Of a stretch of 64,000 nucleotides of DNA, positions 24,567 through 33,942 are shown piece after piece; the stretch's first letter is position 1; each line of letters begins with the position of its first letter. The position numbers and the translations under genes are program-made. Source of the DNA: Rhodoblastus sp963703385 (lineage in GTDB: Bacteria > Pseudomonadota > Alphaproteobacteria > Rhizobiales > Beijerinckiaceae). The stretch lies in NCBI GenBank assembly GCA_963703385.1, contig OY969816.1:2170001-2234000 (forward strand). Reading direction: 5' to 3'. Under the pieces are notes generated by a model. It did not search any database and had not been told where the DNA came from. It saw only the letters and a program-made list of their open reading frames with translations.

Positions 24567-25103
24567 TTGGGGGACATCGTCAATCTCCGCCGCGCCCGCA
24601 AGACGCGCGCGCGCGTCAAGGACGAGGAGAAGGCGCGGGAGAACCGCCAGCGCTTCGGCCCGAGCAAGGCGGAGCGGGATCTGGCCGAAAAGAGCCAGTC
24701 GCTCGCGGAACGCCGGCTTGAAGGCCATCGCTTGGGCGAGGCGCCCCCGGAGCGGCGTGCGAAAAAGTGGATGCCGGTTTTTCGCGAAAACGCCGCGAAA
24801 ACAAAGGAATCTGGAGCTGGTTTCAATTCGACCGAACCGCAATCGAACTCCAGACGGCGACGAGTCATGAGGCGGGCGCCGAGCCAGGTCCGCAAACATT
24901 CCCTGGTCATCGCCGGCCATAGCACGAGCGTCTCGCTCGAAACGGCTTTCTGGGACGCCTTGCGCGAATGGGCCCAGGAGCGCGAAATGAGCGTCGCCGC
25001 TGTGGTCGCGGAGGTCGACGCGGCGCGCGGCGAAGCCAACCTCTCCTCGGCCCTGCGGGTGCGACTGCTGGAGTTCTACCGGGAAAAAGCCTCGCCACTC
25101 TAA
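24567..25103 (+). CDS. DUF4169 protein joined in frame to a ribbon-helix-helix protein
   Basis: A 178-codon frame from TTG 24567. Residues 1-56 (MGDIVNLRRARKTRARVKDE to ERRLEGHRLG) are a DUF4169 protein: short, basic, highly helical. Residues 101-178 (MRRAPSQVRKHSLVIAGHST, then SVSLETAFWDALREWAQERE) are an RHH_4-type DNA-binding domain. In relatives these are two separate genes after sspB. Here residues 57-100 are encoded by an interspersed repeat that removed the first stop. The ATG at 24867 could still start the RHH protein alone. A GAACTC hexamer at 24846 lies in the joining region, so the in-frame fusion could also be a sequence artefact. Confidence 0.75.
   Translation: MGDIVNLRRARKTRARVKDEEKARENRQRFGPSKAERDLAEKSQSLAERRLEGHRLGEAPPERRAKKWMPVFRENAAKTKESGAGFNSTEPQSNSRRRRVMRRAPSQVRKHSLVIAGHSTSVSLETAFWDALREWAQEREMSVAAVVAEVDAARGEANLSSALRVRLLEFYREKASPL
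24751..24856. repeat. Interspersed Rhizobiales-type repeat inside coding frame
   Basis: The segment contains AAAAAGTGGATGCCGGTTTT, CGCGAAAACGCCGCGAAAAC and AATCTGGAGC, and closes with an inverted TCTGGAG/CTCCAGA pair. The block order (AGTGGA..CCGGTT..CGCG..AAAACGCG..AAAACAA..GAATCT.GA) is the same as in the repeat at about 56484-56587. It is a mobile intergenic palindromic element, here embedded between DUF4169 and RHH coding sequences. Confidence 0.7.
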
Positions 25104-28100
25104 TGCGCTCCCGGCTCCGCCGAGAGAGCGCGCAGCCTTTCGCGGTCCTCCTTTTTCTGCTTCTCGATCCGCGCCTGTTCGCGGTCCAGCGCGCGCGTGG
25201 CGACGGCGTCGACGAAGGCGGCGGCGTCCACCCGGCGCGCCGGCGACCGCCACGGCCCGGACCATGTCACCGACCCGCCGGGCGCCGGCGCGGCCCAGTC
25301 GCCGGGCAAATGTTGCGCCATGGAGGAATAGACCAGCGATAGGGTCGCGTCGCGCAGGTCGAAACCGGCGTCTATTCCCTGTCCGCCCGCGTCCGCGGGC
25401 GTCAGGGCCAGCAGGCCGTCGGCGAGCCGGGCTTTGAGCCCCGCCTCGCGGCGGCGAAGAGGCTGGCGCGCGAAAGCGGCGTCGAGGTTTTTGGCGACCG
25501 CCTTGGCGTCGAAGGAGGCGTCATGCGCCTCGCTGGTCTTGAGCGCTGCGTCGGCTGCGTCGGACGCAGCCTGCCGGATCACGAGATCGCGCAGAAGGAG
25601 AGCCCCTTCGCCCGACAGCGAAGCGGCGAGCGCCGATGCGCTGACGCCGCCGCCGGCAAATTTCAGCCTGCCGTCGAGCCGCGCCGAAAAAGCCGGATCG
25701 CTCAGCGCAAGATTCTCGGCCTCGGCCTCGCCGCTCAACGAAACCTGCCGACCGTCGCGACGCAGATCGAATCCGCCGTGCGCCATGCCGCCGAGCACGG
25801 CGGCCTCGGCTCGCGCGACCGAGAGCGCGCCGGGCCGAAGCGCCAGATCGAAACGAGCCTTGCCGCCGAAGGGCTCGAAATCGTCGGTCGTCACCGACAA
25901 TCGGGCGGGCGGCGGATCGATCACAACCGGCGCGAAGGACAGGCTCGACCAGAGGGCGCCCGCCTTGGCCGGCGGCGGCGGGCCGAGCACGAGCGCGACC
26001 AGCGCGGCGCCCGAGAACCGCCCGCACTGCAACGTCCCTTTCAGGCCGGTCGAATTCGGCTTCGACATCGCCCGCGACCCGGACGCCCTCCCACTCGCCG
26101 GCGAGCTTGCTCAAGGCGAGGGCGCCGTCGCGCCAGGCGGCGCGGGCGGTGAGGCGCAGGGGCGCGGGCAGGGGTCCGGGGCCGGCGGGCGCGAGGGAAT
26201 AGAGGGCGAGGATCGCGCCGGCGTCGCCGGCAAGATTCGCCTCGCCCTGAAAAGAGAAATCTTCGGCGAGGGCGCCGCGAAATTCGCCGTGGAGCCCGGC
26301 GATATCGGCCGAAGCCACGAGTTTTCTGGCCCCCTCCCGCACCGGATCGGGCTCGGCGCGGGCGGTGAGACGCGCGGGGCCGAGATCCTGCGTCCAGACC
26401 ACCGGCGCGCCGAGCTGGCCGAGCAGCGTCCCGGCTTCGGGGGCGCTCAGATCGACCGTGACCACCCCCGCGCCGCTCGCGGGCGGGAAGGTCATGGCGA
26501 TCCGCGTCGCGCCGAGCGTCCCGTTGACCATGAAACCGCCGTCCTCCGCCTTGCCGGCGAGATCGGCAGGCGAGAAGATTTTCGCCCGCGCCGCCAGCGC
26601 CCCGGTCACGACGTCGGGCCACAGCCGGGCCAGCGTCCTGGCGAGCGGCCCGAGATCGCCGGCCTTGAGCCGCGCCTGACCGCGCAGTCCCGCGAAATTC
26701 CTGCTCCAGGCGGCGGTGGCGGAGAGATCGGCACCGCCGATATGGCGCATGTCCAGCCGCTCCAGCCGCACGTCATCGCCGTGGCGCAGCAGATGGGCGT
26801 CGATGCGGCCGCCGCTGTCCGACAGGACGCCGGCCCGCGCCGATTTCAGGGTCCGCGCGTGCAGCGAAAGATCGAGATCGAGACCTCCGATTTCTCGCAA
26901 GGCGAGGTCCGGCGCGGAGTCGAGATCGAGCGCGCCCGACGACAGTTTCGCCACCAATTCCGGCGGGCTGTCCGCGCCCGCAAGGCGCAGCCGGACCTCG
27001 CCCGAAAAACGATTGCCGCCGAACAGAAAGTCGCCGCCGGTCAGCGCCCATTCCCGCGGCGTCGCGATAAAATCGCCCGAAGCCTCGACCGCTTGAGGAC
27101 TCGCATGGACGCCCGAGGCCGCGTCAGGACGCAGGGCCGCGGCGAAAGCGACCAAATCCTTGGCGTTCAGCCGCGCCTTGCCGCGCCAGGCGCTGTCTTC
27201 CCGCGCCGCAAAAATTTCGATTCGCGCGTCGCCCGGCCCCGTCGCCTGGAGTTCGGCGGGCGCGCCGGTTTTCCAGCTCAGCCGCGCGCCCGACCAGGAC
27301 GCGCCGCGCCAGGTCAAAGAGTCGGCGCCAAGGCGAAGTTCGAAGGGCGCGCCGCCTGTCGCCGCCTGGGTCAAGGGCGCGGCAAAAAATTCCGCCCAGT
27401 CTTGCGAAAGATGCGGCAAATCCAGCGCCAGGGTGATTTTTCCGGCGCCCGTTTCATAGCCCAGATCGCCGGACACGCGATCAGCCAGCGGCCCGTCGCC
27501 GAGCCGCGCCGAAAAATCGCGCGCCTGCGCGCCGTCGAGCGACAGACGCGCCGAGGCCTGCGCCGTCCACGGCCCCGGCGCCGCTTTGCCCTCGGCCCTG
27601 GCGTCGCCCTCGAAGGCCGATTTGCCAAAATCGACGCGGCCGTCGAATTCGATGCGCCCGACGCCCTCGGGCCAGGCCAGGCTCGCCTTGAGCGGCAGGA
27701 CGTTTTTCGCCAGCACGTCGGAGGCCAGGGTGAACGCCACGCGCCGCCCCTGCCATTCGAACGTCCCGCGCGCGTCGAACGGCCCCTGCGGGCCGGGAAT
27801 CCGCGCGGCGAGGTCGAGGCCCTCGATCCGGACCGCCGCGACGCCGCCGCGCAAAATCGTCACGTCGGCGCGGCGCAGGGCGAAATCGTCGAATTGCAGA
27901 TCGCCCGCGAGCGCCGGCGCGCGCCGCCCGTCGGCGTCAAGCACGACATCCGCGTCGTCGAGCACGGCTGTGGTGAATTGCAGCTTTCCCCGCAACAGAC
28001 CAGGCGCCGCGAGGGTGAAAACCGCGTTTTTGGCGCGGATCCGCCCGAAATCGCCGGAAATGTCGATGTCTTCGGCGCTGAAACGCGGGGTGGGGAGGAA

Positions 28101-28268
28101 ATGCAGCGCTATTCTGCCGTCAAGCCGCGCGCGCGCGCCGGTCGCCCGCGACAGTTCGGCGGCGATGTTCGGGCGGAATGCGTTGAAATCGACGACATAG
28201 GGCGCGGCGAATATCGCGCTGAGGAGTGCGATCAAGGCGACGCCGATATAGGTCAGGAAGTCGCGCAT
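25100..28268 (-). CDS. AsmA-family protein, apparent frameshift
   Basis: A large AsmA-like protein of about 1055 residues when two frames are joined. The N-terminus (MRDFLTYIGVALIALLSAIF, one membrane helix, then APYVVDFNAFRP) is the classic AsmA signal anchor. The bulk is repetitive beta-strand sequence of the bridge-like lipid-transfer type, and the C-terminus (FEPFGGKARFDLALRPGALS, GLLALTPADAGGQGIDAGFD) is the AsmA_2-like end. The frame switch is at 26052-26057, minus-strand GAATTC. Reading GATTC gives GDVEADSTGLKGTLQCGRF, a smooth join. It presumably acts in the envelope in phospholipid transport or outer-membrane assembly. It overlaps the RHH gene end by four bases. Confidence 0.85.
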
Positions 28269-28286
28269 CGCTAAAATCCGGCCGCC

Positions 28287-30653
28287 TCAGTCCCGCAACT
28301 CGACAAAAGTGTCGAGCACCAATTTGCGGCCCGCCTTGTCGAAGTCAATCGTCAGCTTCGAGCCGTCGACGGCGGCGACCGAGCCGGGGCCGAATTTCTG
28401 ATGGAATATCCGCGCGCCCAGCGCGAATTTTCCGGCCGGCGTTGCGCGCGAAAGAATCTCGCCCTCGATTGTTTTCGGCCCGCGTTCGGCCGGCCCGCGC
28501 GATTCGCCGGCGCGCGTCCCTTCGGCGTATGTCTTGGCCCGTTTCCAACCCGGCGTCTCATAGGTCGAGCCGAAGGCGTCGAGATTGGCGAAGCGCGAGC
28601 GGGCATAGGCGCCGTAGGAGCCGCCGCTCTTCGCCTCGTCCACCACTTCGACATGATCTTCCGGCAGGTCGTCGATGAAACGCGACGGAACCGTGCTCTG
28701 CCACAAGCCGTGGATGCGGCGGTTGCCTGCGAACAGGATTTTCACCCGCCGCCGCGCGCGGGTCACGCCGACATAGGCCAGCCGTCGCTCCTCTTCGAGC
28801 CCGGCGCGGCCGTTCTCGTCGAGCGAGCGCTGGTGGGGAAACAGCCCCTCCTCCCAGCCGGGCAGAAAGACCGTGTCGAATTCGAGCCCCTTGGCCCCAT
28901 GCAGGGTCATGATCGAGACCCGCTCGCCGCCCTCTTGGGCGTCGACGTCCATCACCAGCGAGACATGTTCGAGAAAGGCGCCGAGATCGGGGAATTCCTC
29001 CATCGAGCGGATCAACTCCTTCAGGTTTTCCAGCCGGCCCTCGGCCTCGACCGTGCGCTCCTGCCTCCAGAAATCGGTATAGCCCGATTCCTCCAAAACC
29101 TGTTCGGCGAGTTCATGATGCGGCTTCTCGCCGGCAAGAGCCGACCAGCGCGCGAAATCGTCGAGCAGCGTCCGCAGCGCCCCGCGCGGCTTGGCTCGAA
29201 GCTCCTCGGTCTCGACCAGGGCGCGCGCCGCCCGCATCAGCGGAATGTTCCGCGCCCGCGCAGTTTCGTGGACCGTCTGGAGCGTGCTTTCGCCCAAACC
29301 CCTTTTCGGCGTATTGACGATGCGCTCGAAGGCGAGATCGTCGGAGGCTTGAGCGATGCAGCGCAGATAGGCCAAGGCGTCGCGAATTTCGAGCCGCTCG
29401 TAGAAGCGCGGCCCGCCGATCACCTTGTAGGGCAGGCCGAGGCTGATGAAGCGCTCCTCGAATTCGCGCATCTGGAACGAGGCGCGCACCAATATGGCCA
29501 TCTCATCGAGCGAAGCGCCCTGGCGCTGCAATTGCTCGATCTCCTCGCCGACGACGCGCGCCTCCTCCTCGGAATCCCAGACGCCGGCGACCTTGACCTT
29601 CTCGCCCCATTCGCCGTCGGTGAACAGGGTTTTCCCGAGCCGGTCGCTGTTGCGGGCGATGAGATGCGAGGCGGCGGCGAGAATATGGCCGGTGGAGCGG
29701 TAATTGCGCTCCAGCCGCACCACCTTGGCGCCGGGGAAATCCTTTTCGAACCGCAGGATATTGTCCACGTCCGCGCCGCGCCAGCCATAGATCGACTGGT
29801 CGTCATCGCCGACGCAGCACAGGTTTCTCGGCTGGGTCGGATCGGGGCGTTGGGTCAGCAGCCGCAGCCAGAGATATTGCGCGGCGTTGGTGTCCTGATA
29901 TTCGTCCACCAGAATATATCTGAAGCGTTGCTGATAATCGCGCAGAACGTCGGGGTTTTCGCGCAAGAGGCGCAGGGCTTCGAGCAGAAGATCGCCGAAA
30001 TCGACCGCATTCAGCGTCTTCAGCCGCTCCTGGTAGAGCGCGTAAAGCGCCGCGCCCCGGCCATTGGCGAAAGCCTGGGCCTCGCCCGCCGGAACATGCT
30101 TTGCGTCGAGGCCGCGGTTTTTCCAGTTGTCGATCAGAAAGGCGAGCGACCGCGCGGTCCAGCGTTTTTCATCGATATTTTCCGCCTTCAGCACCTGCTT
30201 CAGCAGGCGGATCTGGTCGTCGGTGTCGAGAATGGTGAAGTTGGCCTTGAGGTCGACCAGTTCGGCGTGGCGGCGCAGGATTTTCGCGGAAATGGCGTGA
30301 AAGGTGCCGAGCCACCCCATGCCTTCGGCGGCGGGGCCGATCAGCAGCGCGATGCGCTCGCGCATCTCGCGCGCGGCCTTGTTGGTGAAGGTGACGGCGA
30401 GGATTTCATGAGGCCGGGCGCGCCCAAGCGCCAGGATATGGGCGATGCGCGAGGTCAACACCCGGGTCTTGCCGGTGCCCGCGCCGGCCAGCGCCAGCAC
30501 CGGGCCTTCGAGCGCCTCCACCGCCTCGCGCTGTTCCGGATTGAGGGCGGCGAGCCAGTCGGGCGCGCGCGCGGCCGCAAGGGCGCGCGCGGAAATGCCT
30601 CCCGGCCGGGGAAGCGGCCGTTCGTCATCATCTGGCGGAAATGGATCTTTCAA
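28287..30653 (-). CDS. UvrD/PcrA-type ATP-dependent DNA helicase
   Basis: A 788-residue superfamily 1A 3'-5' helicase. The Q motif/LNPEQREAVEALEGPVL precedes Walker A ALAGAGTGKTRVL (about residue 56). Also visible are FTNKAAREMRERI, motif II LVDEYQDTNAAQ (about 250), motif III VGDDDQSIYGWRGAD, motif IV RLERNYRSTGHIL, motif V TLHGAKGLEFDTVFLPGWEE and motif VI RRLAYVGVTRARRR. The C-terminal ~100 residues include the Tudor-like RNA polymerase-binding fold of PcrA/UvrD (ARIFHQKFGPGSVAAVDGSK). It acts in mismatch and excision repair and in removing proteins from DNA. It sits upstream of asmA in the same direction (18-base gap). Confidence 0.96.
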   Translation of the reverse strand: MKDPFPPDDDERPLPRPGGISARALAAARAPDWLAALNPEQREAVEALEGPVLALAGAGTGKTRVLTSRIAHILALGRARPHEILAVTFTNKAAREMRERIALLIGPAAEGMGWLGTFHAISAKILRRHAELVDLKANFTILDTDDQIRLLKQVLKAENIDEKRWTARSLAFLIDNWKNRGLDAKHVPAGEAQAFANGRGAALYALYQERLKTLNAVDFGDLLLEALRLLRENPDVLRDYQQRFRYILVDEYQDTNAAQYLWLRLLTQRPDPTQPRNLCCVGDDDQSIYGWRGADVDNILRFEKDFPGAKVVRLERNYRSTGHILAAASHLIARNSDRLGKTLFTDGEWGEKVKVAGVWDSEEEARVVGEEIEQLQRQGASLDEMAILVRASFQMREFEERFISLGLPYKVIGGPRFYERLEIRDALAYLRCIAQASDDLAFERIVNTPKRGLGESTLQTVHETARARNIPLMRAARALVETEELRAKPRGALRTLLDDFARWSALAGEKPHHELAEQVLEESGYTDFWRQERTVEAEGRLENLKELIRSMEEFPDLGAFLEHVSLVMDVDAQEGGERVSIMTLHGAKGLEFDTVFLPGWEEGLFPHQRSLDENGRAGLEEERRLAYVGVTRARRRVKILFAGNRRIHGLWQSTVPSRFIDDLPEDHVEVVDEAKSGGSYGAYARSRFANLDAFGSTYETPGWKRAKTYAEGTRAGESRGPAERGPKTIEGEILSRATPAGKFALGARIFHQKFGPGSVAAVDGSKLTIDFDKAGRKLVLDTFVELRD

Positions 30654-30863
30654 CGGGCGGCCTCACGCGAACGCGATCGAATCGTCGCCTGCAATGTGGT
30701 CCTTGACGAAGCCCTTGTCGAATCCGGCGCCAAGCCTCACGCAAGGGAGGTTTCGATAAAATTCGAACGATCGATTTCGATAAATTTCAACGAAATTCTC
30801 GTAGATCTCGATGAAGGGCCAACGCCACATTCGGCGTGCGCGGCGGCAGATGGAGACGAGCCT

Positions 30864-32385
30864 GTGCGACTCGAACATTTTCGGCGGAAACTGACCGGCT
30901 TCGGGCAGAACAAACGGGGCGCGGTCGCAGTCATGTTCGCGTTGGCCCTGATCGGCATCGGCCTGGCCGTCGGACTAACCCTGGACTACAGCCGGGCGCT
31001 CCAGGCCAAAACCACCCTGAAGTCCGCCGCCGACGCCGCCGCCCTGGCGGCGCTCAGCGCGGCGGAAACCGATTATGTCAACAATGTCAGCTCCGCCCAG
31101 ATGATCCAGGACGCGAAATCGGCGGCGCAACTCGCTTTTGTCGCCAACGCTGGGAAATATTATTCCGAGCTCGCGCCGTCAGGGTCCAACGCGACCTGCG
31201 GCAATCCTTGCATCAATGTCACGGTCAATGGGCTGAACGTCGTCGCGAACGTCGGTTTTCAGGCGTACTCGCCCAATCTGTTCGGCGCCCTGGCCAACAG
31301 CCCCACGATGAATATTTCGCAGAACAACAACAAAGCAAGCATAGCTCAGGAAACGCTCCCTGCTTATGCCAATTTCTATTTGCTGCTCGACAATACGCCG
31401 TCGATGGGCGTCGGCGCGACCTCGACCGACATCCAGAACCTGATCAATCTGACCACCAATCTGACCGCAAAGGTCAGCGGTAAAACCTATAATAACCCGA
31501 ATGAAGCGCAGTGCGGCTTCGCCTGCCACCAGGTTCATCCATGTTCGGCGCCCTCGCCTCCGAGCGATTGCGGCTCGACGGCGGCCTCCAAAAGCGCCTA
31601 TGAAACGAACGTTTACGCGCCCTATTTCGATTATTTGACTCTTGCGCGGAACAACAGTGTCACGCTGCGCATCGACGCGCTGCGACAGGCGACCCAGAGC
31701 CTGATGAGTCTGGCCGCGAACATCGAGTTCGGCCAACCACATGCCCAACGAGCTCCAGTTCGCCATTTATTCGTTCGGCGCGAGCGCCGACGCCGAGCAG
31801 AGCTGCGCGCTCGGCAAAATCGCGCCGCCCAGCACGAGCTCGGGCTCGACCTGCAACGCCGACGCCAGCGTCAGCGCCGACACCGGCTCCCTTGCGACCC
31901 AAGTGCAAGCGCTCGACCTGATGGCGACGGATTACCAGAACGAGTACGACGACCAGGACACCTCGTTCGACACGGTCGTTCTGGCGCTCAACGCCCTGCT
32001 CGCCAACGCGGGCGACGGAACCAGCTCGGCGACGCCGCAAGAATATGTGATCATCGTCTCCGACGGCGTGACCGATGAAAGCGAAAACGGCGCGCGCGTC
32101 ATCGGACCGATCAATGGCGCCTTGTGCACCGCGCTCAAGAACAAGGGCATTCAGGTCGCGACGCTGTACACGACCTATTACAACATCCCCGATAATTCGT
32201 TCTTCACGAGCAATGTCGCGCCGTTCTTGCCGCCATTGTCTCCGAACGATCAATTCGCCGCGGCCATGCAATCCTGCGCGAGTTCGCCCGACCTCTTTCA
32301 GCAGGTCGCCGTCGGCGGCAACATCTCGCAGGCGCTGCAAAATATTTTCACCAAGCTGCTGCAAAGAAGCCGTCTCATCCAGTGA
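30864..32385 (+). CDS. TadG-like pilus-assembly protein with vWA domain, apparent frameshift
   Basis: Joined over one frameshift this is a ~506-residue protein starting at GTG 30864, with GGAGACG seven bases upstream. The N-terminus RGAVAVMFALALIGIGLAVG, then TLDYSRALQAKTTLKSAAD, is the TadE/TadG-type anchor. A von Willebrand factor A domain begins YLLLDNTPSMGVGAT (MIDAS-like DxTxS) and continues to YVIIVSDGVTDESENGAR. The frame changes at 31725-31730, GAGTTC. Reading GAGTC gives NIESANHMPNELQFAIYSFG. No other tad genes are nearby, so it is a solitary member, perhaps acting in surface attachment. Twelve or so cysteines in the middle suggest disulfides. Confidence 0.83.
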
Positions 32386-32503
32386 TGCGGATTCCGCATG
32401 AAACAGGCGAAAGTCGTCATGGGCCACGTCATGCCGTCGGACCCCGGACAGGCCCGATGGCGCCCTTGTCGACCGGCTGGCGAAGCGAGGCCCGGGAGAA
32501 TGC

Positions 32504-32559
32504 CAAGATGACTTCGCCAAGATGACTTCGCCAAGATGACTTGGCCGAGATGACTTGGC
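32504..32559. repeat. Four tandem 14-bp repeats upstream of znuB
   Basis: Units are CAAGATGACTTCGC (32504-32517), identical 32518-32531, then CAAGATGACTTGGC (32532-32545) and CGAGATGACTTGGC (32546-32559). The array ends 25 bases before the znuB start codon. A 14-bp period is not a codon multiple, so it is not a coding repeat. It may be iterated protein-binding sites or a slippage minisatellite in the leader. Confidence 0.85.
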
Positions 32560-32584
32560 CGCGCTTTGCCGGTAAACAGGGGCC

Positions 32585-33454
32585 ATGCTGTTGTCCTGGC
32601 TTGTCGGCCCCTTCCTCGAATACGAATTCATGCGGCGCGCCCTGGTGGGCGCGATGGCCCTGGCGCTCGCCGGGGCGCCGCTCGGCGTTTTCCTGATCCT
32701 TCGGCGCATGTCGCTTTCCGGCGACGCCATTTCCCACGGCATTCTGCCCGGCGCGGCGATCGGCTATCTCGTTGGCGGCCTGTCGTTGCCGGCCATGACC
32801 ATCGGCGGCCTGCTCGCCGGCTTCGCCGTGGCGGTCGGCTCCGGGATAGTCGCCCGCGCCACCGCCTTGCGCGAGGACGCTTCGCTCGCCGCCTTCTATC
32901 TGCTGTCGCTGGCGCTCGGCGTCGTCCTCATCTCGGCGCGCGGCTCCAATGTCGATCTGATGCATGTTCTGTTCGGCAGCGTGCTGGCGCTCGACAACGC
33001 GGCGCTCATCCTGCTGGCCACGATTTCCAGCCTGACCCTGATCGGCCTCGCCCTGATCTACCGCCCGATGGTGATGGACACGCTCGACCCCGGTTTCTTG
33101 TCCTCGGTCAGCCGCGCCGGCGCCTGGACCCACGCCGCCTTTCTCGGCCTGATCGCGCTCAATCTGGTGGCCGGATTTCAGGCGCTGGGAACGCTTCTCG
33201 CCGTCGGCGCGATGATGCTGCCCGCGATCAGCGCCAGACTTTGGACGCAGGACATCACCTGGATGATCCTGCTCGCCGTCCTGTTCGGCGCGGCCGGAGC
33301 CTATGGCGGGCTGCTGGCGTCCTTCTACTGGGGCCTGCCCTCGGGCCCGCTGATCATTCTCGCCTGCGGGGCGCTCTATCTGGTCTCGCTGATCGCCGGC
33401 CCGGCCGGCGGGCTGCTGCGCACGATCACGCCCCATTCGCACCTGAAGGGCTAG
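32585..33454 (+). CDS. znuB: Zinc/manganese ABC transporter permease (ZnuB-like)
   Basis: A 289-residue ABC-3 family permease with about eight helices: FMRRALVGAMALALAGAPLG, then SLSGDAISHGILPGAAIGYL (the conserved loop that contacts the ATPase), and VAGFQALGTLLAVGAMMLPA toward the C-terminus. It imports zinc together with a periplasmic binding protein and an ATPase. The binding protein gene (znuA) lies 0.5 kb downstream beyond zur, but no ATPase gene (znuC) occurs in the window, so it must be elsewhere or missing. It is convergent with zur, their 3' ends overlapping by 29 bases. Confidence 0.92.
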   Translation: MLLSWLVGPFLEYEFMRRALVGAMALALAGAPLGVFLILRRMSLSGDAISHGILPGAAIGYLVGGLSLPAMTIGGLLAGFAVAVGSGIVARATALREDASLAAFYLLSLALGVVLISARGSNVDLMHVLFGSVLALDNAALILLATISSLTLIGLALIYRPMVMDTLDPGFLSSVSRAGAWTHAAFLGLIALNLVAGFQALGTLLAVGAMMLPAISARLWTQDITWMILLAVLFGAAGAYGGLLASFYWGLPSGPLIILACGALYLVSLIAGPAGGLLRTITPHSHLKG

Positions 33455-33869
33455 CATTGTCCGCCGAGCAATCGGCGCAAAGACCCTGGATTTCGATCGC
33501 CACGCGCTCGGCGGTGAAGCCGCCGCGCGCGGCGACGGCGGACAGCAGCCTTTCGATCTCCTCGTCGCCGAATTCCAGCGTGTGGCCGCAGACGCGACAG
33601 ATCATGAAGCCGGCGCGATGGCGATGGCCGCAGCAATGGCCCTGATCGCGGCAGGCGACATAGGCGTTGCGCGTCTCGAGCCGGTGGGCGAACCCCTCAT
33701 CGATCAATTTCTGCAAGGCGCGATAGACCGTCGGCGGCGCGATGCGGCCATGTTCGCGCAGGGCGTCGATGACATCATAGGCCGACAAAGGTTTTTGCGC
33801 GCGCGACAGCAAATCCCGAATCCGGATCTGCATTTCGTTCAGGGGCGCGGGCGCCGAAGGGATGGACAT
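33426..33869 (-). CDS. zur: Zinc uptake regulator Zur (Fur family)
   Basis: A 147-residue Fur-family repressor. The winged-helix part contains LSAYDVIDALREHGRIAPPT, then VYRALQKLIDEGFAHRLETR. The metal and dimer region has GHCCGHRHRAGFMICRVCGH and the C-terminal CADCSADNAS, giving two CxxC structural zinc motifs. The start ATG at 33869 is followed by a Pro/Ala N-terminus typical of alpha Zur; longer frames upstream would run through the promoter. Divergent from znuA with a Zur-box-like palindrome between them, it should repress zinc uptake genes when zinc is sufficient. Confidence 0.92.
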   Translation of the reverse strand: MSIPSAPAPLNEMQIRIRDLLSRAQKPLSAYDVIDALREHGRIAPPTVYRALQKLIDEGFAHRLETRNAYVACRDQGHCCGHRHRAGFMICRVCGHTLEFGDEEIERLLSAVAARGGFTAERVAIEIQGLCADCSADNASPSGANGA

Positions 33870-33885
33870 TTCGACCTCTTGACGG

Positions 33886-33902
33886 ATGTTATAATATACG
33901 AT
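33886..33902. promoter_or_regulatory. Zur-box-like operator between zur and znuA
   Basis: ATGTTATAATATACGAT, an AT-rich imperfect palindrome around GTTATA/ATATAC, matches the form of alphaproteobacterial Zur boxes (TGTTATA..ATAACA). It lies between the divergent zur and znuA start codons (17 and 41 bases away) and overlaps plausible -10 elements on both strands. Confidence 0.7.
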
Positions 33903-33942
33903 TAGCCTTTCAGTCCATCGCCCGAAAGAATTGGACGCAGCC

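Noticed and set aside
25434..28274. 946-codon open frame on the plus strand
   Set aside because: Antisense shadow of the AsmA-like gene; low-complexity Arg/Pro/Gly composition and no domain.
28401..30863. 5' part of a long plus-strand frame leading into the TadG-like gene
   Set aside because: It is antisense to the helicase gene; only the part from GTG 30864 has TadG/vWA features and a ribosome site.
32504..32559. CRISPR-like array
   Set aside because: Units of 14 bp are directly adjacent without spacers, so this is a tandem repeat.
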